Source of the DNA: CAUPWF01 sp963515125
GTDB taxonomy: Bacteria > Bacillota > Clostridia > Lachnospirales > Lachnospiraceae
Assembly (NCBI GenBank): GCA_052116865.1
Contig: JBQKKG010000005.1
Location: forward strand, 124,001-188,000
Reading direction: 5' to 3'
DNA length: 64,000 nucleotides
Shown: piece after piece, positions 1 through 7,200 of the stretch
How positions within the stretch are numbered: position 1 is the stretch's first letter
How the letters are laid out: each line of letters begins with the position of its first letter
Program-made: the position numbers and the translations under genes
Notes under the pieces: generated by a model
Database searches by the model: none
What the model was told of the DNA's origin: nothing
Seen by the model: only the letters and a program-made list of their open reading frames with translations

Positions 1-203
1 TAGAGATGGAAGATCCAGAAGGTATCGAAAGTGTACTTGAAGGACAGAATAAAATCACTGTTAAGGGTATTGATAAAGAAAAAGTAGGCCAATACGCAGC
101 TGAAATCAGAGATAAGAGAAGACCAGAACCTTATAAAGGAAAAGGTATTAAATATGCTGATGAAGTTATTAGACGTAAAGTTGGTAAGACTGGTAAAAAA
201 TAA
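1..203 (+). CDS. rplF: 50S ribosomal protein L6, C-terminal part (5' end outside window)
   Basis: The frame is open to the left edge, so only about the last 67 residues are present. They match the C-terminal RNA-binding half of L6, including the family signature around EIRDKRRPEPYKGKGIKY and a basic lysine-rich tail. L6 binds 23S rRNA near the factor-binding site of the large subunit. It is followed 17 bases later by rplR, the usual spc-operon order, with an AAGGAG ribosome binding site between them. The start codon cannot be judged from this window. Confidence 0.97.
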   Translation, partial: EMEDPEGIESVLEGQNKITVKGIDKEKVGQYAAEIRDKRRPEPYKGKGIKYADEVIRRKVGKTGKK

Positions 204-220
204 TTAAGGAGAGTGCGAAG

Positions 221-589
221 ATGGTTAGTAAAAAATCAAGAACAGAAGTTCGTTTAAACAAACATAGAAAATTACGTAATCGTTTCAGTGGTACTACTGA
301 AAGACCGCGTTTAGCTGTGTTTAGAAGTAATAATCATATGTATGCTCAAATTATTGACGATACAGTTGGAAACACTCTAGTTTCAGCTTCAACTCTTCAA
401 AAAGAAGTGAAGGCAGAATTAGAAAAAACTAACAACGTTGATGCAGCAGCATACTTGGGAACAGTTATTGCTAAAAAAGCAATGGAAAAAGGTATTAATA
501 CTGTAGTCTTTGATAGAGGCGGCTTTATATACCAAGGAAAAATTAAAGCATTAGCAGATGCAGCTAGAGAAGCTGGATTAGAATTCTAG
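221..589 (+). CDS. rplR: 50S ribosomal protein L18
   Basis: This 122-residue protein has the normal length for L18, the 5S rRNA-binding protein of the central protuberance. The basic N-terminus (KSRTEVRLNKHRKLRNRF) and the RPRLAVFRSNNHMYAQIID core are diagnostic of the family, and the C-terminus ends with the typical AREAGLEF. It lies between rplF and rpsE with short spacers, as in other Firmicutes spc operons, and starts with ATG after an AAGGAG site. Nothing unusual is seen. Confidence 0.98.
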   Translation: MVSKKSRTEVRLNKHRKLRNRFSGTTERPRLAVFRSNNHMYAQIIDDTVGNTLVSASTLQKEVKAELEKTNNVDAAAYLGTVIAKKAMEKGINTVVFDRGGFIYQGKIKALADAAREAGLEF

Positions 590-603
590 GAGGAGGAACA
601 CAC

Positions 604-1113
604 ATGAAACGTAATCTTATTGATGCTAGTCAATTAGAACTAACAGAAAAAGTGGTATCAATTAAACGTGTAACTAAGGTTGTTAAAGGTGGTCGTAACT
701 TCAGATTCACAGCTTTAGTGGTTGTTGGTGATGGAAATGGCCATGTTGGTGCAGGTTTAGGAAAAGCAACAGAAATCCCAGAAGCAATTCGTAAGGGAAA
801 AGAAGATGCAATGAAGAAACTTATTTCTGTAACATTAGATGAAAACGATAGTATTACACACGATGTATATGGCAAATTTGGAAGTGCTTCAGTATTATTG
901 AAGAAAGCTCCAGAAGGTACCGGAGTTATTGCTGGTGGCCCAGTACGTGCGGTAATCGAGCTTTCAGGAATTAAGAACATTCGTACCAAGTCATTAGGAT
1001 CTAACAACAAGCAAAATGTAGTACTTGCAACAATTGCTGGATTAAGTGAAGTAAAAACTCCAGAAGAAGTGGCTAAACTTCGCGGGAAATCTGTAGAAGA
1101 GATCTTGGGTTAA
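604..1113 (+). CDS. rpsE: 30S ribosomal protein S5
   Basis: This 169-residue protein has the two S5 domains. The N-terminal double-stranded RNA-binding-like domain has the signature KVVKGGRNFRF and GDGNGHVGAGLGKA at about residues 25-60. The C-terminal domain contains GTGVIAGGPVRAV and ends with VEEILG. S5 helps hold translational accuracy at the 16S rRNA decoding region. An AGGAGG site precedes the ATG, and rpmD follows 13 bases after the stop. Confidence 0.98.
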   Translation: MKRNLIDASQLELTEKVVSIKRVTKVVKGGRNFRFTALVVVGDGNGHVGAGLGKATEIPEAIRKGKEDAMKKLISVTLDENDSITHDVYGKFGSASVLLKKAPEGTGVIAGGPVRAVIELSGIKNIRTKSLGSNNKQNVVLATIAGLSEVKTPEEVAKLRGKSVEEILG

Positions 1114-1126
1114 GGAGGAGATTAAA

Positions 1127-1306
1127 ATGGCAAACTTAAAAGTAACGTTAGTGAAATCTACAATTGGTGCTGTGCCAAAACACAGAAAGACTGTAGAAGC
1201 ATTAGGTTTGAGAAAACTTAATAAAACTGTTGAAATACCTGATAATGCAGCAACAAGAGGTATGGTGCAACAAGTAAGACACTTAGTAAAAGTAGAAGAA
1301 GTTTAA
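1127..1306 (+). CDS. rpmD: 50S ribosomal protein L30
   Basis: This 59-codon gene reads MANLKVTLVKSTIGAVPKHR at its start and ends HLVKVEEV. It has the length and the central LGLRKLNKTVEIPD motif of bacterial L30, a small protein of the large subunit. It begins at ATG 1127 after an AAGGAGG site that overlaps the rpsE stop region. It sits between rpsE and rplO, exactly where spc operons carry it. Confidence 0.97.
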   Translation: MANLKVTLVKSTIGAVPKHRKTVEALGLRKLNKTVEIPDNAATRGMVQQVRHLVKVEEV

Positions 1307-1316
1307 AAAATATAAT

Positions 1317-1341
1317 CTTATTGAACGTATGTTTCAATAAG
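1317..1341 (+). other. Intercistronic hairpin between rpmD and rplO
   Basis: CTTATTGAA (1317-1325) pairs with TTCAATAAG (1333-1341), leaving a 7-base loop. No U-run follows and the rplO ribosome binding site lies about 10 bases downstream. It is more likely an mRNA processing or stability element than a terminator. Confidence 0.5.
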
Positions 1342-1362
1342 CAAAGATAAGGAGGTAAGAAC

Positions 1363-1803
1363 ATGGACTTATCAAGCTTAAGACCTGCTGATGGGGCAAA
1401 ACAAAGTGATAATTTCAGAAGAGGACGTGGACACGGATCTGGAAATGGTAAGACTGCTGGTAAAGGGCATAAAGGACAAAAAGCACGTTCTGGTGGTACA
1501 AGACCAGGATTTGAAGGTGGACAAATGCCTTTATACAGAAGAATACCAAAAAGAGGATTTACATGTAGAAACTCTAAAGAGATTGTTGGTATTAATATAA
1601 GTGCATTAGAAGCATTTGAGAATGAATCAGTTGTTTCTATTGAAACACTTATTGAAAGTGGTATTGTGAAACACACAAAAGACGGTGTTAAAATTCTTGG
1701 AAATGGAGAATTAACTAAGAAGCTTACAGTTCAAGCAAATGCATTTAGTGCAAGCGCTGTTGAAAAGATTGAAGCTCTTGGTGGAAAAGCAGAGGTGATC
1801 TAA
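1363..1803 (+). CDS. rplO: 50S ribosomal protein L15
   Basis: This 146-residue protein begins MDLSSLRPADGAKQ and has the glycine- and arginine-rich N-terminal extension GRGHGSGNGKTAGKGHKGQ that threads into 23S rRNA. The GFEGGQMPLYRRIPKRGF motif follows, then the globular C-terminal domain ending in EALGGKAEVI. All are standard for L15. The start follows an AAGGAGG site. The stop codon overlaps the secY start by one base (TAATG), suggesting translational coupling of L15 and SecY. Confidence 0.98.
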   Translation: MDLSSLRPADGAKQSDNFRRGRGHGSGNGKTAGKGHKGQKARSGGTRPGFEGGQMPLYRRIPKRGFTCRNSKEIVGINISALEAFENESVVSIETLIESGIVKHTKDGVKILGNGELTKKLTVQANAFSASAVEKIEALGGKAEVI

Positions 1804-3119
1804 TGTTAGAGACATTTCGAAAAGCTTTTAGAGTAGATGAAATCCGTAAAAAGATTTTTTATACGTTTTTAATGCTAGTCGTAATTAGAATTGGGTCACA
1901 ATTGCCAACACCAGGTGTGGATCCTACTTATATCCAGGATTTCTTTGCAAATCAAACAGGGGAAGCGTTTAATTTTTTTAACGCTTTCACTGGTGGATCT
2001 TTTACCCAGATGTCAATATTCGCGTTAAGTATAACGCCGTATATTACATCTTCTATTATTATGCAGCTTCTTACGATTGCAATTCCTAAACTCGAGGAAA
2101 TGCAAAAGGACGGCGAAGATGGTAGAAAAAAGATTGTAGCGATTACACGTTATGTCACGGTAGCTCTTGCATTAATCGAATCTACGGCTATGGCAGTAGG
2201 ATTTGGACGTCAAGGACTTCTTGTGGAATATAACTTTGTAAATGCTGCTGTAGTTGTAGTTACACTTACGGCTGGTTCTGCTTTTCTTATGTGGATTGGT
2301 GAAAGAATAACAGAAAAGGGTGTGGGGAATGGTATTTCTATTGTTTTGTTAATTAATATTATTTCACGTGTTCCGGATGATTTTGTTTCGTTATATAATC
2401 AATTTGTAAAAGGGAAAACGATAGCTACTGGTAGTTTGGCGGCTATTATTATTATAGCAATTGTTTTAGTAATGGTGTTATTTGTCGTAATCCTTCAAGG
2501 AGGAGAAAGACGAATTGCTGTTCAATATTCACAAAAAATACAAGGAAGAAAGAATGTGGGGGGGCAATCAACACACATTCCTTTAAAAGTAAATACGGCA
2601 GGTGTAATCCCAGTTATTTTTGCTTCATCTTTAATGCAATTTCCTGTAGTCATTGCATCTTTTTTACAAAAGGGCAATGGAAATGGAGTTGGTAGTCAGG
2701 TTTTGAAAGGATTGAGCTCCAATAATTGGTGCAATCCTGGCCAATTACAATACTCTTGGGGGTTAATTGTATATATCTTATTAACTGTGTTTTTTGCATA
2801 TTTCTATACATCTATTACATTTAATCCGTTGGAAATAGCGAATAATATGAAGAAGAATGGTGGGTTCATACCGGGAATTCGTCCAGGGAAACCAACAACT
2901 GATTACTTAACAAAGATTTTAAATTACATTATCTTTATTGGAGCAATAGGGCTTATTATTGTTCAGGTTATACCGTTTATTTTTAATGGTATTTTTGGAG
3001 CAAATGTTTCATTTGGTGGAACTTCTCTTATTATTATTGTAGGAGTTGTACTAGAAACGATGAAGCAAATTGAGTCACAATTGTTGGTACGTAATTATAA
3101 AGGTTTTTTAAATAACTAA
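1803..3119 (+). CDS. secY: Preprotein translocase channel subunit SecY
   Basis: This 438-residue, very hydrophobic protein has about ten membrane segments. Family motifs include RIGSQLPTPGVDP in the first periplasmic region, ALSITPYITSSIIMQLL, GERITEKGVGNGISI, QGGERRIAVQYSQK in cytoplasmic loop C4, KKNGGFIPGIRPGKPT in C5, and the terminal ESQLLVRNYKGFL. SecY forms the plasma-membrane pore through which SecA drives unfolded exported proteins. It overlaps rplO by one base. A long extracellular loop rich in N and G near residues 295-325 is a normal variable region. Confidence 0.98.
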   Translation: MLETFRKAFRVDEIRKKIFYTFLMLVVIRIGSQLPTPGVDPTYIQDFFANQTGEAFNFFNAFTGGSFTQMSIFALSITPYITSSIIMQLLTIAIPKLEEMQKDGEDGRKKIVAITRYVTVALALIESTAMAVGFGRQGLLVEYNFVNAAVVVVTLTAGSAFLMWIGERITEKGVGNGISIVLLINIISRVPDDFVSLYNQFVKGKTIATGSLAAIIIIAIVLVMVLFVVILQGGERRIAVQYSQKIQGRKNVGGQSTHIPLKVNTAGVIPVIFASSLMQFPVVIASFLQKGNGNGVGSQVLKGLSSNNWCNPGQLQYSWGLIVYILLTVFFAYFYTSITFNPLEIANNMKKNGGFIPGIRPGKPTTDYLTKILNYIIFIGAIGLIIVQVIPFIFNGIFGANVSFGGTSLIIIVGVVLETMKQIESQLLVRNYKGFLNN

Positions 3120-3123
3120 TAAT

Positions 3124-3157
3124 ATTTTAGCTCGCAAAGTATTTTGCGAGTTAAAAT
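3124..3157 (+). other. Strong intercistronic hairpin between secY and adk
   Basis: A 15-bp arm pair (3124-3138 with 3143-3157, one G-U pair) surrounds a 4-base loop. No U-tract follows. It may tune read-through, RNase processing or stability at the secY/adk junction. Confidence 0.5.
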
Positions 3158-3219
3158 ACTATAAGGAGAAGAAAAAAATTCAAGGAAAAGATATGTATGT
3201 ATAAATGGAGGAAAGTATT

Positions 3220-3867
3220 ATGAAAATTGTTATGTTAGGTGCCCCAGGAGCAGGAAAAGGTACTCAGGCAAAAAAAATTGCATCCAAATATGATATTCCA
3301 CATATTTCTACAGGAGATATTTTTAGAGCTAATATTAAAAACGGGACTGAATTAGGAAAAAAGGCCAAAACGTTTATGGACCAGGGATTATTAGTGCCAG
3401 ATGAGTTGGTTGTTGATTTAGTTGTTGATCGTGTAAATCAAGATGATTGCAGCAATGGATATGTGTTAGATGGATTTCCACGTACAATTCCACAAGCAGA
3501 AGCCTTAGACAAAGCTTTAGAGACGTTAGGACAAACACTAGATTATGCGATTAATGTAGAAGTTCCAGATGAAAATATTGTAACCAGAATGTCTGGAAGA
3601 AGAGCTTGTGTTGATTGTGGATCTACATATCATTTGGTATATGCATCAACAAAAGTAGATGGAATCTGTGATAACTGTGGTGGTTCCTTAATATTGAGAG
3701 ACGATGACCAACCAGAAACAGTTCAAAAGCGTCTTAATGTGTATCATGATCAAACACAACCTTTAATTGATTATTATACAAACGCTAATATTTTAGTAGA
3801 AGTAGATGGAACCATTGATATTCAGGATGTGTTTCAAGCAATTGTTAAAATTTTAGGAGCGAAATAA
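3220..3867 (+). CDS. adk: Adenylate kinase
   Basis: This 215-residue enzyme interconverts ATP + AMP and two ADP. The P-loop GAPGAGKGTQ lies at residues 7-16, DGFPRT and the AMP-binding STGDIFR are present, and the LID carries a Cys4-type zinc site (CVDCGSTYH...CDNCGG), typical of Gram-positive long-form enzymes. An upstream ATG at 3205 is in frame but is itself part of the ATGGAGG ribosome binding site, so the start is placed at 3220. adk between secY and map is the common Firmicutes order, and map follows with a single spacer base. Confidence 0.97.
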   Translation: MKIVMLGAPGAGKGTQAKKIASKYDIPHISTGDIFRANIKNGTELGKKAKTFMDQGLLVPDELVVDLVVDRVNQDDCSNGYVLDGFPRTIPQAEALDKALETLGQTLDYAINVEVPDENIVTRMSGRRACVDCGSTYHLVYASTKVDGICDNCGGSLILRDDDQPETVQKRLNVYHDQTQPLIDYYTNANILVEVDGTIDIQDVFQAIVKILGAK

Positions 3868-3868
3868 T

Positions 3869-4624
3869 ATGTCGGTAACTATTAAGTCAGCAAGAGAAAT
3901 TACTATCATGACAGAAGCAGGAAAAATATTAGAAAAAGTGCACGAGGAATTAGAACATGCACTTCGACCTGGCATGAGTACAAAAGAGATAGATACTCTT
4001 GGTGACAAATTAATTAGACAATTTGGATGTGTACCTTCTTTTTTAGGATATAATGGATATCCTGCATCTATTTGCGTTTCTGTAAATGAGGAAGTGGTTC
4101 ATGGTATCCCTTCTGAGAATAGGATTCTCAAAGAAGGTGATATTGTTGGATTAGATGCGGGTGTCATTTACAAGGGCTATCATTCAGATGCAGCACGTAC
4201 CCATGGTATAGGAAATATTAGTAAAGATGCAACAGAATTGATACGTATTACAAGAGAAAGTTTCTTTGAAGGTATAAAATATGCAAAAGAAGGCAATTAT
4301 TTATTTGAAATTTCTGCTGCAATCGGATCGTATGCAAATGAAAGAGGCTACGGGGTAGTACGTGACTTATGTGGCCATGGAATAGGTACGCATCTGCATG
4401 AGGCACCTGAGATACCAAACTATGAACAAAATAGAAGAGGTCTTAAGCTACGTGCAGGTATGACTTTAGCAATTGAACCCATGATTAATATAGGAACCCA
4501 TGAAGTAAAGTGGCTTTCTGATGATTGGACAGTGATAACAAGAGATAACTCTTTGTCTGCACATTATGAAAATACAGTATTAATTACTGAAAATGATCCC
4601 ATACTTTTGACCTTATCAAATTAA
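3869..4624 (+). CDS. map: Type I methionine aminopeptidase
   Basis: This 251-residue M24A metallopeptidase removes the initiator methionine from new proteins. The metal ligands appear in order: the D in GLDAGVIYKGYHSDAAR, the H in GHGIGTHLHEAPEIPN, and the glutamates in AIEPM and ENTVLI. The SFLGYNGYPASICVSVNEEVVHGIP substrate-pocket stretch is typical. It starts one base after the adk stop, so translation is probably coupled, and it leads into the KOW-protein gene and infA. Confidence 0.97.
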   Translation: MSVTIKSAREITIMTEAGKILEKVHEELEHALRPGMSTKEIDTLGDKLIRQFGCVPSFLGYNGYPASICVSVNEEVVHGIPSENRILKEGDIVGLDAGVIYKGYHSDAARTHGIGNISKDATELIRITRESFFEGIKYAKEGNYLFEISAAIGSYANERGYGVVRDLCGHGIGTHLHEAPEIPNYEQNRRGLKLRAGMTLAIEPMINIGTHEVKWLSDDWTVITRDNSLSAHYENTVLITENDPILLTLSN

Positions 4625-4635
4625 GAGGACGTGCT

Positions 4636-4884
4636 ATGAAGATAGATGGAAGAGGAATGCTTGCAAAGTCAAAGGCAGGTCATGATAAAAATAAAGTATA
4701 TGTCATACTAAATGAAGATGAGTCATATGTATATTTGGTGGATGGTCAGACAAGAACGATTCTAAAGCCAAAAAGAAAAAAGAAAAAGCATGTGCAGATT
4801 ATAAACATTCAATATGATATATCTGCAATTGATGATGTAGCTATAAAGAGAATACTTAAATTGCATAAGGAAAAAAGTGAGTAA
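4636..4884 (+). CDS. KOW-domain RNA-binding protein of the map-infA interval
   Basis: This 82-residue protein is highly basic in the middle, with a run of lysines and arginines near residues 50-57. The N-terminus (GRGMLAKSKAGHDKNKVYVI) resembles a KOW/SH3-like fold as seen in ribosomal L14e/L27e-type proteins. A short gene of this kind between map and infA is a recurring feature of Clostridia. Its exact role is not established as far as I know; a ribosome- or RNA-associated function is inferred from charge and position. Confidence 0.75.
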   Translation: MKIDGRGMLAKSKAGHDKNKVYVILNEDESYVYLVDGQTRTILKPKRKKKKHVQIINIQYDISAIDDVAIKRILKLHKEKSE

Positions 4885-4899
4885 ATAGGAGGATTGAAC

Positions 4900-5118
4900 A
4901 TGTCAAAAGCTGACGTAATAGAAATAGAAGGAACTGTAGTGGAAAAATTACCAAATGCTATGTTTCAAGTAGAATTAGAAAATGGTCACCAAGTGCTTGC
5001 ACACATTAGTGGTAAGTTGAGAATGAATTTTATTAAAATTTTACCAGGGGACAAAGTAACATTAGAATTATCGCCATATGACCTATCAAAGGGTAGAATT
5101 ATTTGGCGTGATAAATAA
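4900..5118 (+). CDS. infA: Translation initiation factor IF-1
   Basis: This 72-residue OB-fold protein begins MSKADVIEIEGTVVEKLPNA and has the family core NGHQVLAHISGKLRMNFIKI and the ending GRIIWRDK. IF-1 binds the 30S A site during initiation. A TTG two codons upstream (4894) is in frame, but the AGGAGG site at 4887-4892 spaces correctly for the ATG at 4900. rpmJ follows after a promoter-containing gap of 124 bases. Confidence 0.97.
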   Translation: MSKADVIEIEGTVVEKLPNAMFQVELENGHQVLAHISGKLRMNFIKILPGDKVTLELSPYDLSKGRIIWRDK

Positions 5119-5132
5119 TTCAAACAAAAGTA

Positions 5133-5162
5133 TTGACTTTATGAAAATGTAAGTGCTATAAT
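5133..5162 (+). promoter_or_regulatory. Sigma-A-type promoter ahead of rpmJ and the alpha operon
   Basis: TTGACT (5133-5138) and TATAAT (5157-5162) are separated by 18 bases. The -10 box is preceded by TGC, an extended -10. It probably gives the alpha operon transcription independent of the upstream spc promoter. A small hairpin (CTTGCT 5189-5194 with AGCAAG 5217-5222) lies in the short leader before rpmJ. Confidence 0.75.
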
Positions 5163-5242
5163 ATAAGGCGAACGTTTTCTGAAGAATTCTTGCTGAAAGC
5201 GTGTAAACATAGGCAGAGCAAGGGAGGAAAGGAGGATTTGAC

Positions 5243-5356
5243 GTGAAGGTTAGATCATCAGTTAAACCAATTTGCGAAAAATGCAAAATCATTAAAAGAA
5301 AAGGAAGTGTCAGAGTAATCTGCGAAAATCCTAAACACAAACAAAGACAAGGATAG
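5243..5356 (+). CDS. rpmJ: 50S ribosomal protein L36
   Basis: This 37-codon gene starts with GTG and encodes MKVRSSVKPICEKCKIIKRK followed by GSVRVICENPKHKQRQG. The C-x2-C...C-x4-H zinc-binding pattern marks the zinc-containing form of L36. A GGAGG site at 5231-5235 precedes the GTG at good spacing. The start is therefore GTG rather than an upstream ATG. Confidence 0.97.
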   Translation: MKVRSSVKPICEKCKIIKRKGSVRVICENPKHKQRQG

Positions 5357-5689
5357 TTATCGTTGTCAATTTTGTGCGTAATAGCACAATCTATTTAGGC
5401 GGCTGTAGCAAGACACACCAGGAAGTGTGTAGAACGGTGGACTTGCTATAAAAATATACATGGAAACACCATACCTCTGTTCAGTGAGGGATGGGTGTAC
5501 ATTCGCACTTCGCGTGTTTGTACCCCGCAAAGTGCTCTGAGTATATTGCTTATAATACTGGCTCGTCATTATCGGAATTCCGATGGCCAGAAAGGCTGTT
5601 GTAGCTGACAGCTGGAAACTTCGTCAAATATTCGATGTTTCCCAATTTGAGACAATATTAATGAAGATTCAAAAATGGAGGAAAATCAC
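5357..5689 (+). ncRNA. Candidate structured mRNA leader between rpmJ and rpsM
   Basis: No ORF fits this gap, and it is richer in G and C than ordinary spacers here. Several perfect or near-perfect helices are visible: TAGCAAG 5406-5412 with CTTGCTA 5442-5448, enclosing ACACAC/GTGTGT (5413-5418 with 5425-5430); an arm pair 5466-5477 with 5486-5498; ATCGGAATTCCGAT 5571-5584 enclosed by CTGGC/GCCAG (5558-5562 with 5586-5590); and GGAAAC/GTTTCC (5614-5619 with 5637-5642). No terminator U-run is seen. Because rpsD (S4) lies in the downstream operon, an S4-responsive autoregulatory leader is a plausible but unproven role. Confidence 0.6.
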
Positions 5690-6058
5690 ATGGCTCGTAT
5701 TGCTGGTGTAGACTTACCAAGAGACAAACGTGTAGAAATCGGATTAACTTATATCTATGGAATTGGTAGAGTAAGTGCAAACCGTATTCTTGAAGAAGCA
5801 GGAGTAAATCCTGATATTCGTGTAAGAGATCTTACAGATGATGATGTTAAGAAAATTAGTGCAGTTATTGATGAAACACAACAAGTAGAAGGTGATTTAC
5901 GTCGTGAAATCGCTCTTAACATTAAGAGATTACAAGAAATTGGATGTTATAGAGGAATTCGTCATAGAAGAGGTCTTCCTGTTCGTGGTCAAAAGACTAA
6001 GACGAATGCAAGAACAAGAAAAGGTCCTAAGAGAACTGTAGCGAATAAGAAAAAATAA
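5690..6058 (+). CDS. rpsM: 30S ribosomal protein S13
   Basis: This 122-residue protein begins MARIAGVDLPRDKRVEIGLT and contains the helix-two-turns-helix region (YIYGIGRVSANRIL) and the basic tail RGQKTKTNARTRKGPKRTVA. S13 contacts the P-site tRNA and bridges to the 50S subunit. An in-frame ATG at 5675 is part of the ATGGAGG binding site, so 5690 is the real start. It is the first gene after the hairpin-rich leader. Confidence 0.97.
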   Translation: MARIAGVDLPRDKRVEIGLTYIYGIGRVSANRILEEAGVNPDIRVRDLTDDDVKKISAVIDETQQVEGDLRREIALNIKRLQEIGCYRGIRHRRGLPVRGQKTKTNARTRKGPKRTVANKKK

Positions 6059-6095
6059 GAAAAATAACAAATAAAAAGAAAGTAGGTTAGTTTAA

Positions 6096-6491
6096 ATGGC
6101 TAAAAAAGTTACCAAAAAAGTGACAAAGAAACGTGTCAAGAAAAACGTTGAACGCGGACAAGCACATATCCAATCATCTTTTAATAATACAATTGTAACA
6201 TTAACAGATGCACAAGGAAATGCTCTTTCATGGGCAAGTGCTGGTGGTCTAGGATTTAGAGGTTCAAGAAAATCTACTCCTTATGCAGCTCAAATGGCAG
6301 CTGAAACAGCGGCAAAGGCAGCATTAGTACATGGTCTTAAAACAGTAGACGTTTTTGTGAAGGGACCAGGTTCTGGGAGAGAGGCAGCAATTCGTGCATT
6401 GCAAGCATGCGGCATTGATGTAACAAGTATCAAAGACGTAACTCCAGTACCACATAATGGATGTCGCCCACCAAAACGTAGAAGAGTCTAA
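6096..6491 (+). CDS. rpsK: 30S ribosomal protein S11
   Basis: This 131-residue platform protein has a lysine-rich N-terminus, then GQAHIQSSFNNTIVTLTD and the family signature around FRGSRKSTPYAAQMAAE, and ends with the conserved VTPVPHNGCRPPKRRRV. S11 binds 16S rRNA near the mRNA exit. It sits in the usual rpsM-rpsK-rpsD order of clostridial alpha operons. Confidence 0.98.
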   Translation: MAKKVTKKVTKKRVKKNVERGQAHIQSSFNNTIVTLTDAQGNALSWASAGGLGFRGSRKSTPYAAQMAAETAAKAALVHGLKTVDVFVKGPGSGREAAIRALQACGIDVTSIKDVTPVPHNGCRPPKRRRV

Positions 6492-6509
6492 TTAGGAGGA
6501 GAATAGAAC

Positions 6510-7103
6510 ATGGCAGTTAATAGAGTTCCCGTTCTTAAAAGATGTAGATCATTAGGTATGGATCCTATCTTTTTAGGAATTGATAAAAAATCTAACAGAC
6601 AATTAAAAAGAGCTAATAGAAAAATGAGCGAATATGGTCTCCAATTACGTGAGAAACAAAAAGCTAAATTTATTTATGGTGTATTAGAAAAACCATTTAG
6701 AAATTACTATAAAAAGGCACAAGCTATGAAAGGATTAACAGGTCCTAATCTTATGATCTTACTTGAATCTAGATTAGATAACGTTGTTTTCCGTATGGGA
6801 TTAGCAAGAACCAGAAAAGAAGCAAGACAAATTGTTGATCACAAACATGTAATGGTAAATGGTAAACAAGTAAACATCCCTTCCTATTTAGTGAAGGCTG
6901 GAGATGTTATTGAAATCAAAGAAAAACATAAAGGTTCACAAAGATACAAAGACATCTTAGAAGTAACGAGTGGTCGTATGACTCAAGACTGGTTAGATGT
7001 TGATGCAGAGAACTTAAAATGTACAGTTAAAGAACTTCCGACAAGAGAAGCTATTGATGTTCCTGTAGATGAAATGTTAATCGTCGAATTATATTCTAAA
7101 TAG
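6510..7103 (+). CDS. rpsD: 30S ribosomal protein S4
   Basis: This 197-residue primary 16S rRNA-binding protein has an S4 domain at about residues 88-150 (ESRLDNVVFRMGLARTRKEARQIV and HVMVNGKQVNIPS). The N-terminus reads MAVNRVPVLKRCRSLGMDP and has no zinc cysteine cluster, so it is the zinc-free type. S4 is the known translational repressor of the alpha operon in E. coli and of its own gene in Bacillus. That makes its location downstream of the structured leader at 5357-5689 suggestive. Confidence 0.97.
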   Translation: MAVNRVPVLKRCRSLGMDPIFLGIDKKSNRQLKRANRKMSEYGLQLREKQKAKFIYGVLEKPFRNYYKKAQAMKGLTGPNLMILLESRLDNVVFRMGLARTRKEARQIVDHKHVMVNGKQVNIPSYLVKAGDVIEIKEKHKGSQRYKDILEVTSGRMTQDWLDVDAENLKCTVKELPTREAIDVPVDEMLIVELYSK

Positions 7104-7121
7104 TCAAGAGGAATGGGTAGT

Positions 7122-7156
7122 TACCAGACTCAGAATATGCGTTCTGTTGTCTGGTA
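7122..7156 (+). other. Intercistronic hairpin between rpsD and rpoA
   Basis: TACCAGAC (7122-7129) pairs with GTCTGGTA (7149-7156), and inside it CAGAA (7131-7135) pairs with TTCTG (7142-7146). No U-run follows. It may be a processing or attenuation element adjusting rpoA relative to the ribosomal genes. Confidence 0.55.
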
Positions 7157-7200
7157 TCTGCGTAAGAATAAGGAAACACCACAAACAGGAGGTGCTTTGA

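Noticed and set aside
630..1010. Long antisense ORF inside rpsE, and similar ORFs opposite grdC, grdD, adhE and the gcv genes
   Set aside because: They lie entirely within strongly conserved genes, lack binding sites and show no recognisable protein features.
1391..1600. 69-codon ORF in another frame inside rplO
   Set aside because: It overlaps the conserved L15 frame completely and has no family similarity.
5400..5600. tRNA or known small RNA in the rpmJ-rpsM gap
   Set aside because: No cloverleaf with a GTTC-type T loop and CCA-like end can be drawn, and I see no SRP, 6S or tmRNA signature.
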